Shown here piece by piece: positions 23,990 through 36,283 of a stretch of DNA of 64,000 nt. A program made the position numbers and the translations under genes. This DNA comes from Acheta domesticus (lineage: Eukaryota > Arthropoda > Insecta > Orthoptera > Gryllidae): contig JAHLJT010009355.1 of assembly GCA_031308135.1 (NCBI GenBank), forward strand, positions 8,543,074 through 8,607,073. Reading direction: 5' to 3'. The notes under the pieces are model-generated. The model made no database searches and was not told where the DNA came from. It saw nothing but the letters and a program-made list of their open reading frames with translations. The stretch's first letter is position 1, and each line of letters begins with the position of its first letter.

Positions 23990-24370
23990 ATCACTAATTT
24001 CGTATGAGCTGAAATTGAGAGAAAACGAAGACTCCTGTAGCCATGTGAGAGATGTCAGAGGCTTCTTTAGACATCCAGGATCTGAAAAACACAATGCAAT
24101 ATCTTGGATTTTACCCAAAAATCCAAATAAAAAAATATCGTTCAGGATACTCCTTGGCGGTCGTCTAGCCACCCGTGGCTGGCAAGTCGTTGATGACTGC
24201 CCCATTTAGATTCTAGTATATTACTTATTTCGTATGCACGAAATTAAGAGAAAACTAAACACCCTATGTCCGTGTGAGAGGTATCCCTGCGAGCTAGATA
24301 CCCAGGATCTCAGAAAAATACAAAAACAGTGGAACAGTTCCAATATTTTTTCTGAAAAAAGCGAAGATTT
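23990..24370. repeat. Imperfect direct duplication, about 228-bp offset
   Basis: Segments near 23,993-24,135 and 24,220-24,360 share ordered words: ATTTCGTATG, GAAATT(G/A)AGAGAAAAC, GTGTGAGAG/ATGTGAGAG, CCAGGATCT. The first copy holds a 76-codon minus frame (23,975-24,205) with no recognised family. This is either an ancient tandem duplication or two copies of a short element. Confidence 0.55.
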
Positions 24371-24779
24371 CTTTCTATTTTAATTTTTATTAATCTTTCT
24401 ATTTTTTCACACTGCTTTTTTTCTTGTGTTACGGCCCTAAGCCGCCATCCTGATAGGGGTTTTCCTGGGTTTACTCAATCGCTTAAGGGTATGCCGGGAT
24501 GGTCCCTAGTCTTACATCCCAGATTTACATGTAAAATCTGCCCTCCTTTCTTCTTGTAATTTGTCAACAATTGAGGCATTCGGGTGTAGGTAATAATTTC
24601 TGACATTCTGCGAAAGTAAAATTGTTAACATTCCACATCCTTCTTGAAAGTAAGAAACATGGGCTCTCATGGGCATGTTAGTTTTATAGTACAAAAAATA
24701 CCAACGAAAATATATTCATACTTTATGTTTCATTAGTTGTGTGCAGCACATTTCCATTACCTAATACGATCATTGCACT

Positions 24780-24932
24780 TTCGTAATTAACGTGAAATGT
24801 CAGCTACCATTGTTTCCACCCGAACTCCTCAATTGTACTTATTGTAAATGTAAGTATTTTAATGGTTAGGCGGAAGAGCAGGCCTTATGGCCTGAGCCTC
24901 CCCAGAAATAAAGACATTTTATTATTATTATG
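24780..24932 (+). mobile_element. Non-LTR retrotransposon 3' UTR and tail
   Basis: TTAGGCGGAAGAGCAGGCCT, then TATGGCCTGAGCCTCCCC, then AGAAATAAAGACATTTTATT and a short (ATT)n tail. From family knowledge this 'GGCCTTATGGCCTGAGCCTC...AATAAA...(ATT)n' ending is typical of arthropod Jockey/CR1-like elements. No coding remains upstream, so it is a strongly truncated copy. Confidence 0.6.
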
Positions 24933-25399
24933 TAAGATTTCATTATGTCAATGTACCTATTCTCACACTGCGCCTTCCGACTTCATTCTCAAACTCATTG
25001 TGTCACTACGCAAGAGACAGCTGACGTCATGCAACAGCAAGGCTCCAAGGAAGAGGTCACCAGACCTTTTGTTTAACTCTTTTGATTCCTGTTGTGAATA
25101 GATCTGTTGTTCTGTGGATCTTAATACACTAAACGAAGTTACTACTGTATTCCTGAGTACAGTTTTTGTAAAATAAAAATTATAGAAGAGTGTAAAATTT
25201 GATACGTGTTGTAAGAGTGTATTATATTTGTGCTTCTTGCACAGTGGCTGCACTACTTTCGGAGAACAATTTTGTGCAGTTTTGTTCAGTAGCATTTTTG
25301 CTGCTGGAGACCACTAGTTTTTGATTTTCCATCTTCACTCTCCCTCTCTCTTGTCTGCTGTCTTCTCAATTATTCTCCTTTCCCAGTATCATTCACCTC
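24933..25399. other. Non-coding DNA, nothing recognised
   Basis: Ordinary composition; overlapping 79- and 110-codon frames on opposite strands have no family support. Confidence 0.35.
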
Positions 25400-25760
25400 C
25401 TGTCCCTTTTCCGCGAAACAGCTGTTCGTGGCCGTGGCGGGTCGCGGGCAGGCGTGGGGGAGCGCAGCGAGACGGAGCCTCGTGGTTTGCGCTGGTCGCC
25501 GCCGTCATAACCGCGTGTAGTCGGAGGCTGTTTTACAGCGTCGGTCGCATCGCAGACAATTAACTCGTGCCATATGCGCGAGTCGGGAGGCCGTTTATGT
25601 CAACCAGCCCCGTCCTACGCTTGCCTTTTAGGGGCCCACCTCCTCGCCTGGAACGACTTCATCGTCCGAGCTTTTATAGGTTATCCACTCGGCGGAATCG
25701 ACTCGGTTCGAAGCCGCAACCTCCGTCCACAATGAGCTTGGTAGTTGGTACACGTGTGGT
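25400..25760. other. CpG-rich island
   Basis: CpG density rises from about 25,410 (CCGCGAAACAGC) through 25,740. Overlapping Arg-rich + frames (25,321-25,563 and 25,567-25,848) are not recognised. A CACGTG E-box core occurs twice around 25,752-25,769 (ACACGTGTGGTCACGTGTGA). Confidence 0.4.
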
Positions 25761-26939
25761 CACGTGTGACAGATTCGATTTCTTCGAGGAACTGATGCGG
25801 CATACCTGTAAGTTTGTAACATTTTTGTTTGATTGTTACGTGAGCTAGCTACTGGACCGAAGTTGAAATCACTTTTCGTCTTGTAGGTAGTTTCTCACAA
25901 TAGTCAGTAAAAACTATTGTCCGTTCAATGAATCTGTAAACGTACGAGTCAGGATGGGTAAGGTTAGACACTGTACATTGAAGTGCCACAAAAATTTGGT
26001 ATATATGCATTGATATATTGGTCTAAATCCAGTATCGTACAACTGCATTACACAAAATATCAGGTCTGATTAGAATGTGGAAGACAATATTGAATGGTTG
26101 GGAAAACAAAAGTGGTCTGATAGAACTATTGTCTTACTTTTAGTACTTCTGACGCTGCTGTGCTACTAGTGAGTTCTGAATGCGGCAACGAGGTCCCACT
26201 ATTCAACAAGAAGATGTCGCATCTCGTCTTCGACAGCGTGAAGCATTTTCTTGAAAACTTTGAGAGAAGAAGAAATGCCTTTTGTCTGTGGTAAGGACTC
26301 TTAAAATAATAAAATAGCTGATTCCGTTTTTCGTAAAAATTCGATTATTTTGTGATTGATAATTCGATACAACAGGTTAAGTATTATACCAATACTGCAT
26401 TGGATAAGAACAAAATATAACAACCAATTTAGAATGGAGATAATTAATTGCTTGAAGGTTCCTTTCAGTTTTATAGAACCATATTCATCACTGACCATTT
26501 TCTATGGATCTCCAGTACTCCCAATACTCTTTAATTTGTTGCGTGAGAAAGCGACTTCCTTGAGACCAGTTGTCCCCAGCTCTTTGCTTACTTTTCACAG
26601 ACCATTTTGTAACTAACGCACCTAGACTCAAATTAATTACTAATTTAAATCAGTGATTCAGAGACTCTAGATATTTATTATTACTATTATATTATTAATA
26701 ATGACCAGCAACATCAAAAATGTTACTAAAGAAAGTCATACAGACAATTTTTCCAAAGGCAGTATACACACAGCTCAAGACCAAAAATAAAAATATTCTC
26801 ATATATCACTTCAATAAATTAAATGTTTTAACAAAATAGTCGTCACAAATTTCCAATAATAAAGTATGATATGCACGCAACACTTATTTAAACATCAAGA
26901 ACATCAAAAGAGAATATGTTCTACAACGCAACAGTAAAT
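25761..26939. other. AT-rich non-coding DNA, nothing recognised
   Basis: No element termini or coding signals were found. Confidence 0.35.
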
Positions 26940-26944
26940 GTTTA

Positions 26945-27182
26945 GTGGTGAATGACCTCTTCTTTGGAACCTTGCTGTCGCATGACCGCAGCTGTGTCGT
27001 AAAAGTTATGCGCTGAATATGAGAATTCGTGGCGCTGGGAGTCGCATGATCGCGACTGTATCGAACAGTGCTGACGATCATGCGACTCCTAGCGGCACAA
27101 TCGAGAACGACGCGAAATACCGTGAGATATTCCATTCTGACGACAAGCCCCCACGCGCCAAGACATAGAAATCCAAGTATAG
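26945..27182. mobile_element. Fold-back MITE, degenerate (copy 3)
   Basis: The right part matches the 9,138 and 10,539 MITE family: GATCATGCGACTCCTAGCGG, GACGCGAAATACCGTGAGAT, ATTCCATTCTGACGACAAGC, and a worn end GAAATCCAAGTATA. The centre folds back (GTCGCATGATCGCGACTG against GACGATCATGCGAC). The left TIR is not recognisable. Confidence 0.65.
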
Positions 27183-27189
27183 CTAGTCC

Positions 27190-27980
27190 CTGGATATTAG
27201 TAACATAGGTCACTGGGCCGCAGCGCCACGTCGTCCGTCAGAGCGCGTCGGCCTGCGTGTACAAAGCTGTCGGAGGCTCCTTCAACCGCGACGGCCCCCC
27301 CCCCACCCTCTGCCCCTCCCCCCCCATTCTCCACGCGCTCCCTCAGCGCCCCGCGCCCCTAATGACTACGCCTCCGAAAAAAGCGTCCATGAAGAAGATT
27401 GAATTTGGTCGATCCTCCACGCCCAAGTCATCTCCCGTCTTTTTGATCGATTCTTGGCACTAATCGATTTAGCACGTCCAATCGAATCGGCTCGGCCATT
27501 TGATACAATGGTGACGGCTGATCGCGCCCCCGGCGGCGGCGGCGGGGCCGACGGGGGCGGCGGGGGACCGCAGCGTCAGGCCCTGGGCTGGTTGAATGAA
27601 GCTCGGCGCTGACGTTAACGAATGGTTTTCCTAACCTGACCTCGTGTCCGCTCCGACCGCGCGTCCGCCCGGCTACCGGTGGCGCGGGCTGGTGGGCCGG
27701 TGTGAAGAGACGAACGGGAGCTGGCACGTCCTCACGTCCATCCTCCTTCAATACCCCCACCGCCCGCGTCCTCGCCCCCGCCATCGCCGCCGCCGCAGCA
27801 GCAGCAGCAGCTACTGCCACATCGAATGATTTATCTTCTTTGCTGGAATGCGCGGCACAGACCCGTCGCTGTTTGCACAACTGGTCCTGATTAATGTATA
27901 CACGATGTTGCAGGGCAGGCTGACTGTGTTGTGATGGAGGCTTGGGCTCAGAAGCGGATGATTCCATTATGTCTTCGGAA
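27190..27980. other. CpG-rich island
   Basis: CpG-dense with C8 runs (27,293-27,304; 27,317-27,325), GGCGGCGGCGGCGGGGCCG (27,531-27,549) and CAG repeats (27,798-27,812). The last part (27,825-27,975) is less repetitive: GAATGATTTATC and CTGATTAATGTATAC. A 179-codon minus frame is Pro/Ala/Arg-rich, contains a poly-Ala tract, and is unsupported. Possible regulatory island. Confidence 0.45.
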
Positions 27981-29253
27981 CGGAATTCCTTCCATTGGGT
28001 TATTTTGACGTCTGCGTTGGGTCGTGAAGGACGTCTTAGAAAGACTTGGGGCGCGAGGAGTGGTACCGTCTGGATAAAGTGAAGGCGTGGGGGGGGGGGG
28101 ATTTTGGAGAAATGACCTCGAAGAATTCTTTTGTGTGGGGAAAAGGGTTGATGTGGAGGATAATTGTCATTTGGTTACTGTAATGATCATAATAAGTCGC
28201 AATTTATGTGTATTCATTTTTGGAACCTTTCAATTAATTTTTTCTCTTCTTCTCATTGGGGGTATAATTCCGGTATATTCTGCCATTACATGTGTGATTG
28301 TGCCAACAATTGGGCAAATGCATTACCTTAGTTCAAAATTGTGGATGCATCTCTGATTTTATTGGCCACCTTCAACTCCTGATTAATGGTATTGGATAAT
28401 TTTAATTTTATAATTTCTGAAAAAATAATTCTTTGAACTCTCTCATAATCGATTCAATTATATTCATTCAAAAAGAAGTGAAAATCCTACGAAATGTTAG
28501 TTTATTTTTTCTTATGAATTCACCTTGTGTTTATATTTCAACTCCAATTTATTTACCGTATTGAAGCACTCGCTATTCTTCTCTTTTGATTCAAGCTACA
28601 ATCACTCCATCTCCAATTGAAATCTTGGAGTATGTTAGTACGTGAAGAAAATTACGATTTACAAAAATTAAAAAATATAATTTCTACATAAGTGAATATC
28701 ATTAAACAATTTTTAAAATTACGATGATGCAAGTTCACTGTAAGTGCTCATTTTCCCGTCTTTTCTCCTCTCTTACGACATTGCTCATCTCCTTCGAAAG
28801 GGAACATTACAGTTTTTACTCTGATGCACGTATTGTGGATATTACATCACTCAAGCGTCTAAATTGTTTGACGTGGTACATCGTCTGTTTGGTTTTGTCT
28901 GTCGTTCCACAAGATGAATTGCTCAAAACTATTAGAAAGTCGTGTCCTTAATCGGTTAGAGACATCGAGTTCAAGGCTTGAATGTATTCGTAATAGTTTT
29001 GAGGAAATGATCATTGGAAACTTTCTTCACAAATCAGTTGTCTGAGCTGGATTGTGGATGTAAAGAAAATGTCATTATTTACACCATGTAACAAAAAAAA
29101 CCTTTTGCTTGTTTAAGTGAATTTTAAGCTTGTTTTGGATTAATTAGGTCTCAACTAAACTACACTGAGTATTCCTACTTTTATACAATTGTTTCGTTGC
29201 TTTTTTTAACCAATTAAAGGTTATCTGTTTCACATTCACATAATTGATTAATA
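27981..29253. other. AT-rich non-coding DNA
   Basis: A 12-base G run (28,089-28,100). Otherwise nothing recognised. Confidence 0.35.
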
Positions 29254-29870
29254 ATGGCATCTTCTAGTTGTTGTAAGCGTAATCCAGACTGTTTTTGTTA
29301 TGTGTGTGGCATTTTCCTGGGATCGAAAGCAGTAAATCATAGAATAAAGGATCCTAATATCTTCTGCTTAACATACAGTTCATGTTTTGGTGTGCCTGTG
29401 GAACCCAAGATAAGAACTGGGCACCACATATCGTATGTGGATGTTGCAGATCCACTCTCGACACCTGGTATAGAGGAGAAAACAGAAAAATGAAATTTGG
29501 AGTGTCAAGTATTTGGGTAGAACCAAAAGATAACCTCTCCAACTAAAAACGCTCTCCAACAAAAATACATGACTAAGAACATGGAATATGGAAATAGAGA
29601 ATACCCTAAATGGAAAGAAAAAACATATAAAGAATATTTACAAAAGAAAACAGTTGAATCTGCAGCAAACTATAAAGATGAACGTAATTAGGCTCGTAAA
29701 AATGTAAGACAAGCCCCCTAACAATCCTGGGGCATATTAATATCCAACGTAGAAAACGACATTGACAAGAAATAGCTTATAAATTTATATGCAGAGGAAC
29801 AGGGTGAAAGGTTCCATCAGGAATTACAATTGTTTGAAAGAAGGTACACTGTACGTGATATGTGAATATT
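29254..29870 (+). pseudogene. Broken copy of arthropod-expanded uncharacterised protein family
   Basis: The first frame starts MASSSCCKRNPDCFCYVCG, a Cys-rich N-terminus I recognise from a large family of uncharacterised arthropod proteins (usual form: CxRNPDxFCYVCG ... APHxxCxxCV ... W). It breaks after VDVADPLST; the next frame carries the continuation (WYRGENRKMKFGVSSIWVEP) and ends at a stop. Farther on, after several stops, EEQGERFHQELQLFERRYTV (about 29,791-29,850) matches the family's conserved C-terminal 'SDEHGERFHQ...MEKRY' block. The copy is compressed to about 600 bp, whereas intact members are several hundred residues long. It is therefore frameshifted, internally deleted and dead. 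The family behaves like a mobile-element-associated or multicopy gene, but its function is unknown to me. Confidence 0.75.
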
Positions 29871-32470
29871 TTCATGTATTTTAACATTTTTTCATATATA
29901 TTTACTGTATTTACATTTTTCCAAACGTTGTATTTAAGAATTTCTTTTGTTTTGTTTCATGGGTATTTGTAAACAAGTATTCATTGTTTCAAATATATGT
30001 ATTTTCCTCAAATTAAGAAAATCGATGCCATTTCCCTAAAAACAATTTCCCAAATGAAACATTGTGTTTACATAGTGTTTTGAAACATACTGCATCAGAA
30101 ACAACAAAAAAATTAACGTAAACAAAATTTTGTTGCATGGTGTTATCTACGTTCAATGTACTCGTATCTAATTAATACATAAAAATAAGCTATTCTATTT
30201 TTGTAGCACTAATGCATGGAAAATAATAATTATCTACATTATTGATTAAAAAACATTTTACTTTGCACAAGTACGGAAAATTCTAAATTTCCGTACTTTG
30301 TACAAGTACGCAAAATTAGAATTTTGCAGGATGCGTACCGCAGAGTAATTAAAATAATGCCCGTTACAGAGTGAAAAGTATGGTGACACGAATCAATACG
30401 GCTGGCGTTCATTGTGAATAATCCCGTTACTTATACGTTTCCATGAATTCTTACTACAAAACAATGTTTGCAACTCGTAAGAAATTGGAATACTTGGCAT
30501 ACTCATTTCAAAATTTGGATTCTGCTCCTATGGACGCCTCGTCGAAACATTTTATTCGAAAGTAAATGAGACACATTTTATTAATCACAATGTTGGGTCA
30601 ATGATCCCCATCTCGCTCTGGTCTTTCGTCCCGTTTTCTCTTGATCCACTGAATAAGTGGTACGATGGCCTCTTGGACTGTTTCTGGACAGAATCATAGT
30701 TTTACTGTAGCGATACCTTGAGGTATATTTTGGCTATTTACGGAAGAAATATGGCCACAAAGGGAGGTATTTTGTGAGCAATACTCTAAAATCAAATTGA
30801 TAGTACGCTTGACGATGTAAATATGAGTATGTGTTCTACTTCTTTCGATCAAAAATTTATGGTTTTCCAAAGTTTTCAGCCACGCTTATTGGTACCCTTA
30901 TTCATAATTCAACTACATTAAGTACAAGAGAAGGGTAGGAATTCAGAAGTTCAAGAAAACTTGCGCAGATAATTCTTCTTCCCCCATACATTGCATTCGG
31001 TTTTTACGGTGTTAGACGATAAATAAATTATATTTAGTTAAATTAATTAAATAAAATGAAATAAATGTTGCACTTCAAATGTTTTAAGGGAAAGTATATA
31101 CACTTTGAACACCAACTTCTCAAATCTTATTTTTTTTCTCCGGTCTTCAAATATCATGAATATGTTAAATAAAACGACGTCTTGCCACGTATAAATGAGT
31201 GTTAGTGAAATATGAATTTGATAACGCATAAATGATAACTTGTCCCAATGTAAAATTATAGTAAAAGAATTTGTTTAGGATTTCATTTTGAAAAGGAGAT
31301 ATTCAATATAGAAAATGTGTACGCAGTAGGTATTTAGAAATTACTGACGTTGTTGGTTTGATACATACACACCAAACGTTTGCAATTGTTTAATTGTGAA
31401 AAAAAGTGTTCGTTCACTTCGTTAGCATGATCCTTCAACATAGGTTTCGATTCTTGTATACTACGAACATTTATTGTTTCCTTATACACGATATTTACCT
31501 CGCCTTGGAGATAGTCAACTATCTCATGCTCAGATGATGAAAATGGTGAAATGAATAACGAGGAAGGAAACATGGAATGAAAGAAAGGAAAAACAGAACT
31601 CGGAGGAGACCTGCTACAGTCCCCGTTTCTTATATATATAATGTTCTAGTTGCGGTTCACAGAATTTTAACACAGGTACGCACTCATAGGTACAAAACGA
31701 ACACGTTGATCAGTAAGTTAGGAATGATATGTACATTGTACTAATTGTAGGCATGTGTTTAACACGTAATACGAGATAGAATGAGAAGAAAAGGTCGTAT
31801 GAATTTGGAACTTCAGGGACGAATTATCTCCATGGAATGACTCTCGGGCAGTGACCTCCGGCGAAGAGACAAGTTGTCGCCGGCGGCAAGGCCAAATGGC
31901 CTCGCCAAGCCCCCTCCTGGACAATGCCACCTCCCCACCACTTCTCTGCCATGCCATTCCGCCCCCTTCCCCCCTTGCTCCCTCGTGCATTAACTTACTT
32001 CACACTGATCTCTGCCTCAAATGGTGGTTCGGAAAATACGCATTTGTAGGAGCCATCAAATTGATCTGCTTGATTTATTGTTTATTGGAACACACCTAAA
32101 AATGTCCGATTCTTAATGTTTAAGATACGATGTGTTGTTCAACCACCAAATTGTTTAAACATTTTTTGATATTGATGAAAATGTTTCGTTGTAGTGATAT
32201 CTGCAAGAAACCAATAGTTTAATGAAAAAATACTAAGTGATAATTATAATGAAAATTAATAAATATGTTTTGAAACGGAGTCAAAATTGTCAGTCGAAAT
32301 TTAATTCTCAGTACCATAACACACTTAGTATCACTTGTATTACTGAGAAAAACTTCAGCGTTCAAGATCTATTTTGTGATGTATGTAAGGTCATGTATTT
32401 TTTACCAGAACTTTAATGTTGTTCGTTCCCTTTTATTTGCAGTCTTTATGATTGTGTCTCACATAGTCCA
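29871..32470. other. AT-rich non-coding DNA
   Basis: Contains an 11-bp perfect hairpin AAGTACGGAAA/TTTCCGTACTT (30,269-30,298) and a small GC island (31,835-31,985: CGCCGGCGGCAAGGCC, CCAAATGG). No coding recognised. Confidence 0.4.
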
Positions 32471-32479
32471 TTGCACCAG

Positions 32480-33530
32480 GATCTCTCCTCGGCTTTCCCC
32501 GTCTCGCACCGCCTCGCCCACCCCTGGCCTTCAGCGCTCCTGCCCCGCCTCGCCCTGTCTCGCCCGCGCAGTCTAGCCTCTCTCCGCATCACCACACGTC
32601 GCTCTTTTTCCTGCCTATCTTCGCCTCGTCTCGTTGCACCTCTCCCCGCCGTGCCCCGCCTCGACCCTCCTCGTCCCGCCTTGACCCTCCTCGTCACACC
32701 TCTCTCCGCCTCTCCCCGCTTCGCCCCGCCACATCTTGGCAGACTCTCAGCACTCCCACAACACGTCGCTCTGTCCTGCCTATCCTTCACTGCTTGCCCC
32801 GCCCCGCCCCGCCCCGCCCTGCCCCGCCCCGCCTGTCTCGTCCCGCCTGTCATCATCTTGCCCTGCGTCACCTCGCCCCGCCACCCCCTGCTCCGCCTCG
32901 CTCCGCCCCGCCTCGTCTCGTCTCGTCCCGCATCTCTTCGCCCTGCCCTGTCTCGTCTCGCCCCTCCCCGCACCTCCACCCTCCACTCCTCCCCTCCCCG
33001 CCTCTCCCCGCCCCGCTTTGCATCTCTTCGCCCTGCCCTGTCTCGTCTCGCCTCTCCCCGCACCTCCGCCGCCCCACTCCTCCCCTCCCCGCCTCTCCCC
33101 GCCCCGCTTTACATCTCTTCGCCCTGCCCTGTCTCGTCTTGCCTCTCCCCGCACCTCCGCCGCCCCACTCCTCCCCTCCCCGCCTCTCCCCGCCCCGCTT
33201 TACATCTCTTCGCCCTGCCCTGTCTCGTCTCGCCTCTCCCCGCACCTCCGCCGCCCCACTCCTCCCCTCCCCGCCTCTCCCCGCCCCGCTTTACATCTCT
33301 TCGCCCTGCCCTGTCTCGTCTCGTTCCTCCCCGCATCGCCAAACGTCGCTCTATACCACCCTGCCTATCTTCCCTCCGTGGGTCGGCCCGCCTCGCCCCG
33401 AACCTCCCCGCCTTGCCCCACCCCACCCCGCATCTCTTCGCCCCCCACCCGTCGCTCTATTTCTCCCTGCCTATCCTCCGTTGTCGCCCCGCCCCGCCCC
33501 GCGGTGCAGTCGAGTCACGGGCTGCGTCGC
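32480..33530. repeat. Pyrimidine-rich low-complexity DNA with 91-bp tandem array
   Basis: The whole interval is C/T-biased with CCCCGCC and CTCGTCTCG words. Within it a 91-bp unit repeats exactly in register: CTTT(G/A)CATCTCTTCGCCC occurs at 33,016, 33,107, 33,198 and 33,289, and an earlier partial unit begins near 32,930. The last three units are almost identical. Because 91 is not a multiple of three, each long frame changes phase through the array. The 394-codon + frame and its mirror frames are artefacts. Confidence 0.92.
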
Positions 33531-33930
33531 GTGACATAGCTGCACGCGCCGCGCAGGTGCCGCTCGCCGCCGCCGCCGGTGGTCTCTGCGGCTGCAACGG
33601 GGGTTGCGCCACTCCACAGGCGGCGGAGTGGACCCCAGTGACGACAGCGGGGTAGGGTGGTTCTTGGGGAATTTCAGTTTCTCTTCATTTCAATCCTAGC
33701 TGCGTTCTACCTTCCATTTCAACAAGGTCAAACTTGCATCGCGATTACCCTCTGTACTTTTTCATTCGAGGCGCTTTCTCTGCGCGCGGTGGAAGCGAAG
33801 ATGTCAAAGAATGAGAAACATTATGTTAGCTAGTCTTTTCCAGTGATATCAGTGTTATATAGAGTGAGGTGATTCCAAACGTTTATTCGAAGTAAGGGAC
33901 AAAAAGGTTTTAGGAAATTATTTCAGTAGC
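33531..33930. other. GC island edge then ordinary DNA
   Basis: GC-rich to about 33,650 (CGCCGCCGCCGG, GCGGCGGAG), then AT-rich. Nothing recognised. Confidence 0.35.
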
Positions 33931-34010
33931 TTAATAATTAATAATAAAAATAATAAATAATTAATCATGAATAATTAATAATAATTAATCATGAGTAATA
34001 ATTAATAATC
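33931..34010. repeat. AT-rich tandem TAATTAAT tract
   Basis: Alternating AATAATTAATCATGA and ATAATTAATAATAATTAATC words form two imperfect copies of about 29 bp. This gives a run of ATTA/TAAT homeodomain cores, though chance in AT-rich DNA is equally likely. Confidence 0.6.
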
Positions 34011-36234
34011 TTTATTGTTTTCATCAAGCAGGCTTTATCCAATCGTCTGCCGTCATGGCAGTATTTTTATTACGTGTACATTTTTTTCGTCTCTGCTTTT
34101 GAAAGTGAACGAAATGAAGTGTAAAGATAAAAATTGGTAGGATGAAAATAAATGAAAATTAAATTAATTATTAAAAAATATAAATTCTCATTATGAAAAT
34201 TGAATGCAATGACAAATTACGAAAATAAATGCTTCAATTATAACTGAGTTGTGAAAAGAAGAGAAATGCAAGCACTTGAAGCAGATTCCCAAACATCACG
34301 TTTCTCTTAAGCTACACGGGGTTAAAAATTATCTTATGAGAAGACCACTATAATTCTGAGGATAGGAAGTCATTTAATAGGTCATGCTCATCTATCATAG
34401 ATGACAATGTATTTTCTCCTTGACGAGTTTCATGTGCCACTTTAAAAACTGATGACACTCGCGAAGGAGGCATTATGGTTTCACCCCAGATAAAGTTCTA
34501 TAAATCATCTGATAGGCGCATGGCAGTGATTCTAGGCACATGTACTTCATTTATTTACACCTTTGAAAAAAATATTAAGAAATATTGGATCATATTTCTT
34601 CCCAGAAGTAAAGCAACTTATAAATGATCGAAATGAATGGTTAGAGACTGAGGTAAGGAAATTCAAGATTCATTACATCTTAATAAATATCATAAATAAT
34701 TTAAAATACCTACTTGTGTACCTAAAATGAAATTGTGAGACTTTCAGAACAAAGGTATAAGTTATTGATCAACATCAAACACTTAGGCAGTAAATTGACC
34801 CCAAGAATGCAGACGAATGAACTACTTTGGAACATAGAACTCAAGGAAGATCGACGATAATTTTCTCTCTAGTAAGAAAGATTGATTGTCTACTCAGATA
34901 TGTCTGTTAACCTACGAGCTTTCTTACAATAAACGAGGCAGAATTGTAATAACCCAACACTAATTCCCAGGACTAATGCAAGATCATCTCCCTCCAAACC
35001 TTAGTCATGATATTCCATTCTATCATTGTTGCTTTCTCCTTCATCAGTCTACTTCACTGTGGACGTGTACCCCGTCCATCACTTTCGCCTAGCCAAATCG
35101 TGGGAACTAGCACATACCACTCTCTTCTTGTCATTTGCCTGTGAAGTATGATGTACTTCCTCACAGACAATAAAACTTGTGAAATAATGGGAGACTGATG
35201 TTTTTGCGCGAAAAACAACAACTAACTTCTTTAACATCCGGCTTGATGTCATCGGTATGTACGGTAGAACACCAATTGAATGAGCCACCACTTCGAATGA
35301 GCTAAATGGAGATCGGTCTGGTTCGAGTCAGTAGAAATTCAGTTGAAAGGGTAGGCTTTCGCAGCCGGATTCAGTGTCTACTTGGTTAAACGGGGAATGT
35401 CGCGACCTAGGCACAGATGCCAACATTTCACCCGTCTCACTCCCTGCGACTCACGTGTTTGGTGTTCGTATTTTCGCCATTTCAATGTGTCTCTTTGCCA
35501 AAGGAGCGGTGCTACAGTAGGAGAGGTTAAGCACAAGGCACAAGACATAAAGGAATACGTCAAATGGCTAACCCGACGCTGAGAGGCATCAGAGGAAGAA
35601 GAAGAAGAATATGTCTCAAACAATATCTAAGAAAATGATGATAATGTCTTGAAAGTTTTTCGGTATAATGTCTCTTTGTGTTGGGTACTTCTTAATTGAA
35701 GAATGATAATTTACGGCGCGTACGAACAAATGTCTTTTTTCTCTATAAAATTGTTCGCTTCTTCAAATTTTTCATGTAATTTTTCGTCTCAGATTAATCT
35801 AATAATGTAAAGCAGCAGCATCCTCTAACTTCTGAATTTGTTACAATCGTTCATTCATCCAGAACTGTAAATTTATATTAATATTACATTTTTATCGAGA
35901 AAAATCCAATGCAGTTGAAAATAAAGAAAACCGATATTGCATAGCAAATCAGTGTGTTCTCAAAACATTAAATAGATTGTAATTCTTTGAAGAGTTACTT
36001 ATCTCATTTCTCTGAAGATTTTTGTTTATGGTCAATATTTACAAGATTAAATAATACAAATAAAACAATAACATAAAAGGAGAAATTCCAAGTAATTGAA
36101 CGAGTGTTCCCAGTATTCATTTTCCCTCTTTAAACGATAAAAGAATGTTCTTGTTTCTTTGGTCAGATGGATTTCTTTGAAGCAGTACATTTGAATTGCG
36201 TCGGAATTGGAGATACATTTCAAAGCAGTATCCG

Positions 36235-36236
<2 letters not shown>
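34011..36236. other. Non-coding DNA
   Basis: Near 35,351-35,368 GTAGGCTTTCGCAGCCGG resembles the reverse complement of the sequence following the hairpin at 6,459-6,482, so an element terminus may lie here. An 81-codon minus frame (35,378-35,623) has a poly-Ser run from GAAGAAGAAG and no family match. Confidence 0.35.

Positions 36237-36281
<45 letters not shown>
36237..36281. repeat. (AT)n microsatellite
   Basis: About 22 uninterrupted AT dinucleotides. Confidence 0.97.

Positions 36282-36283
<2 letters not shown>

Noticed and set aside
32446..33655. 394-codon + frame and mirror minus frames
   Set aside because: Low-complexity Ser/Pro/Arg/Leu sequence from CT-rich DNA and the 91-bp array, with phase changing between units.
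36237..36281. TATA promoter
   Set aside because: A plain (AT)n microsatellite with no downstream gene evidence.
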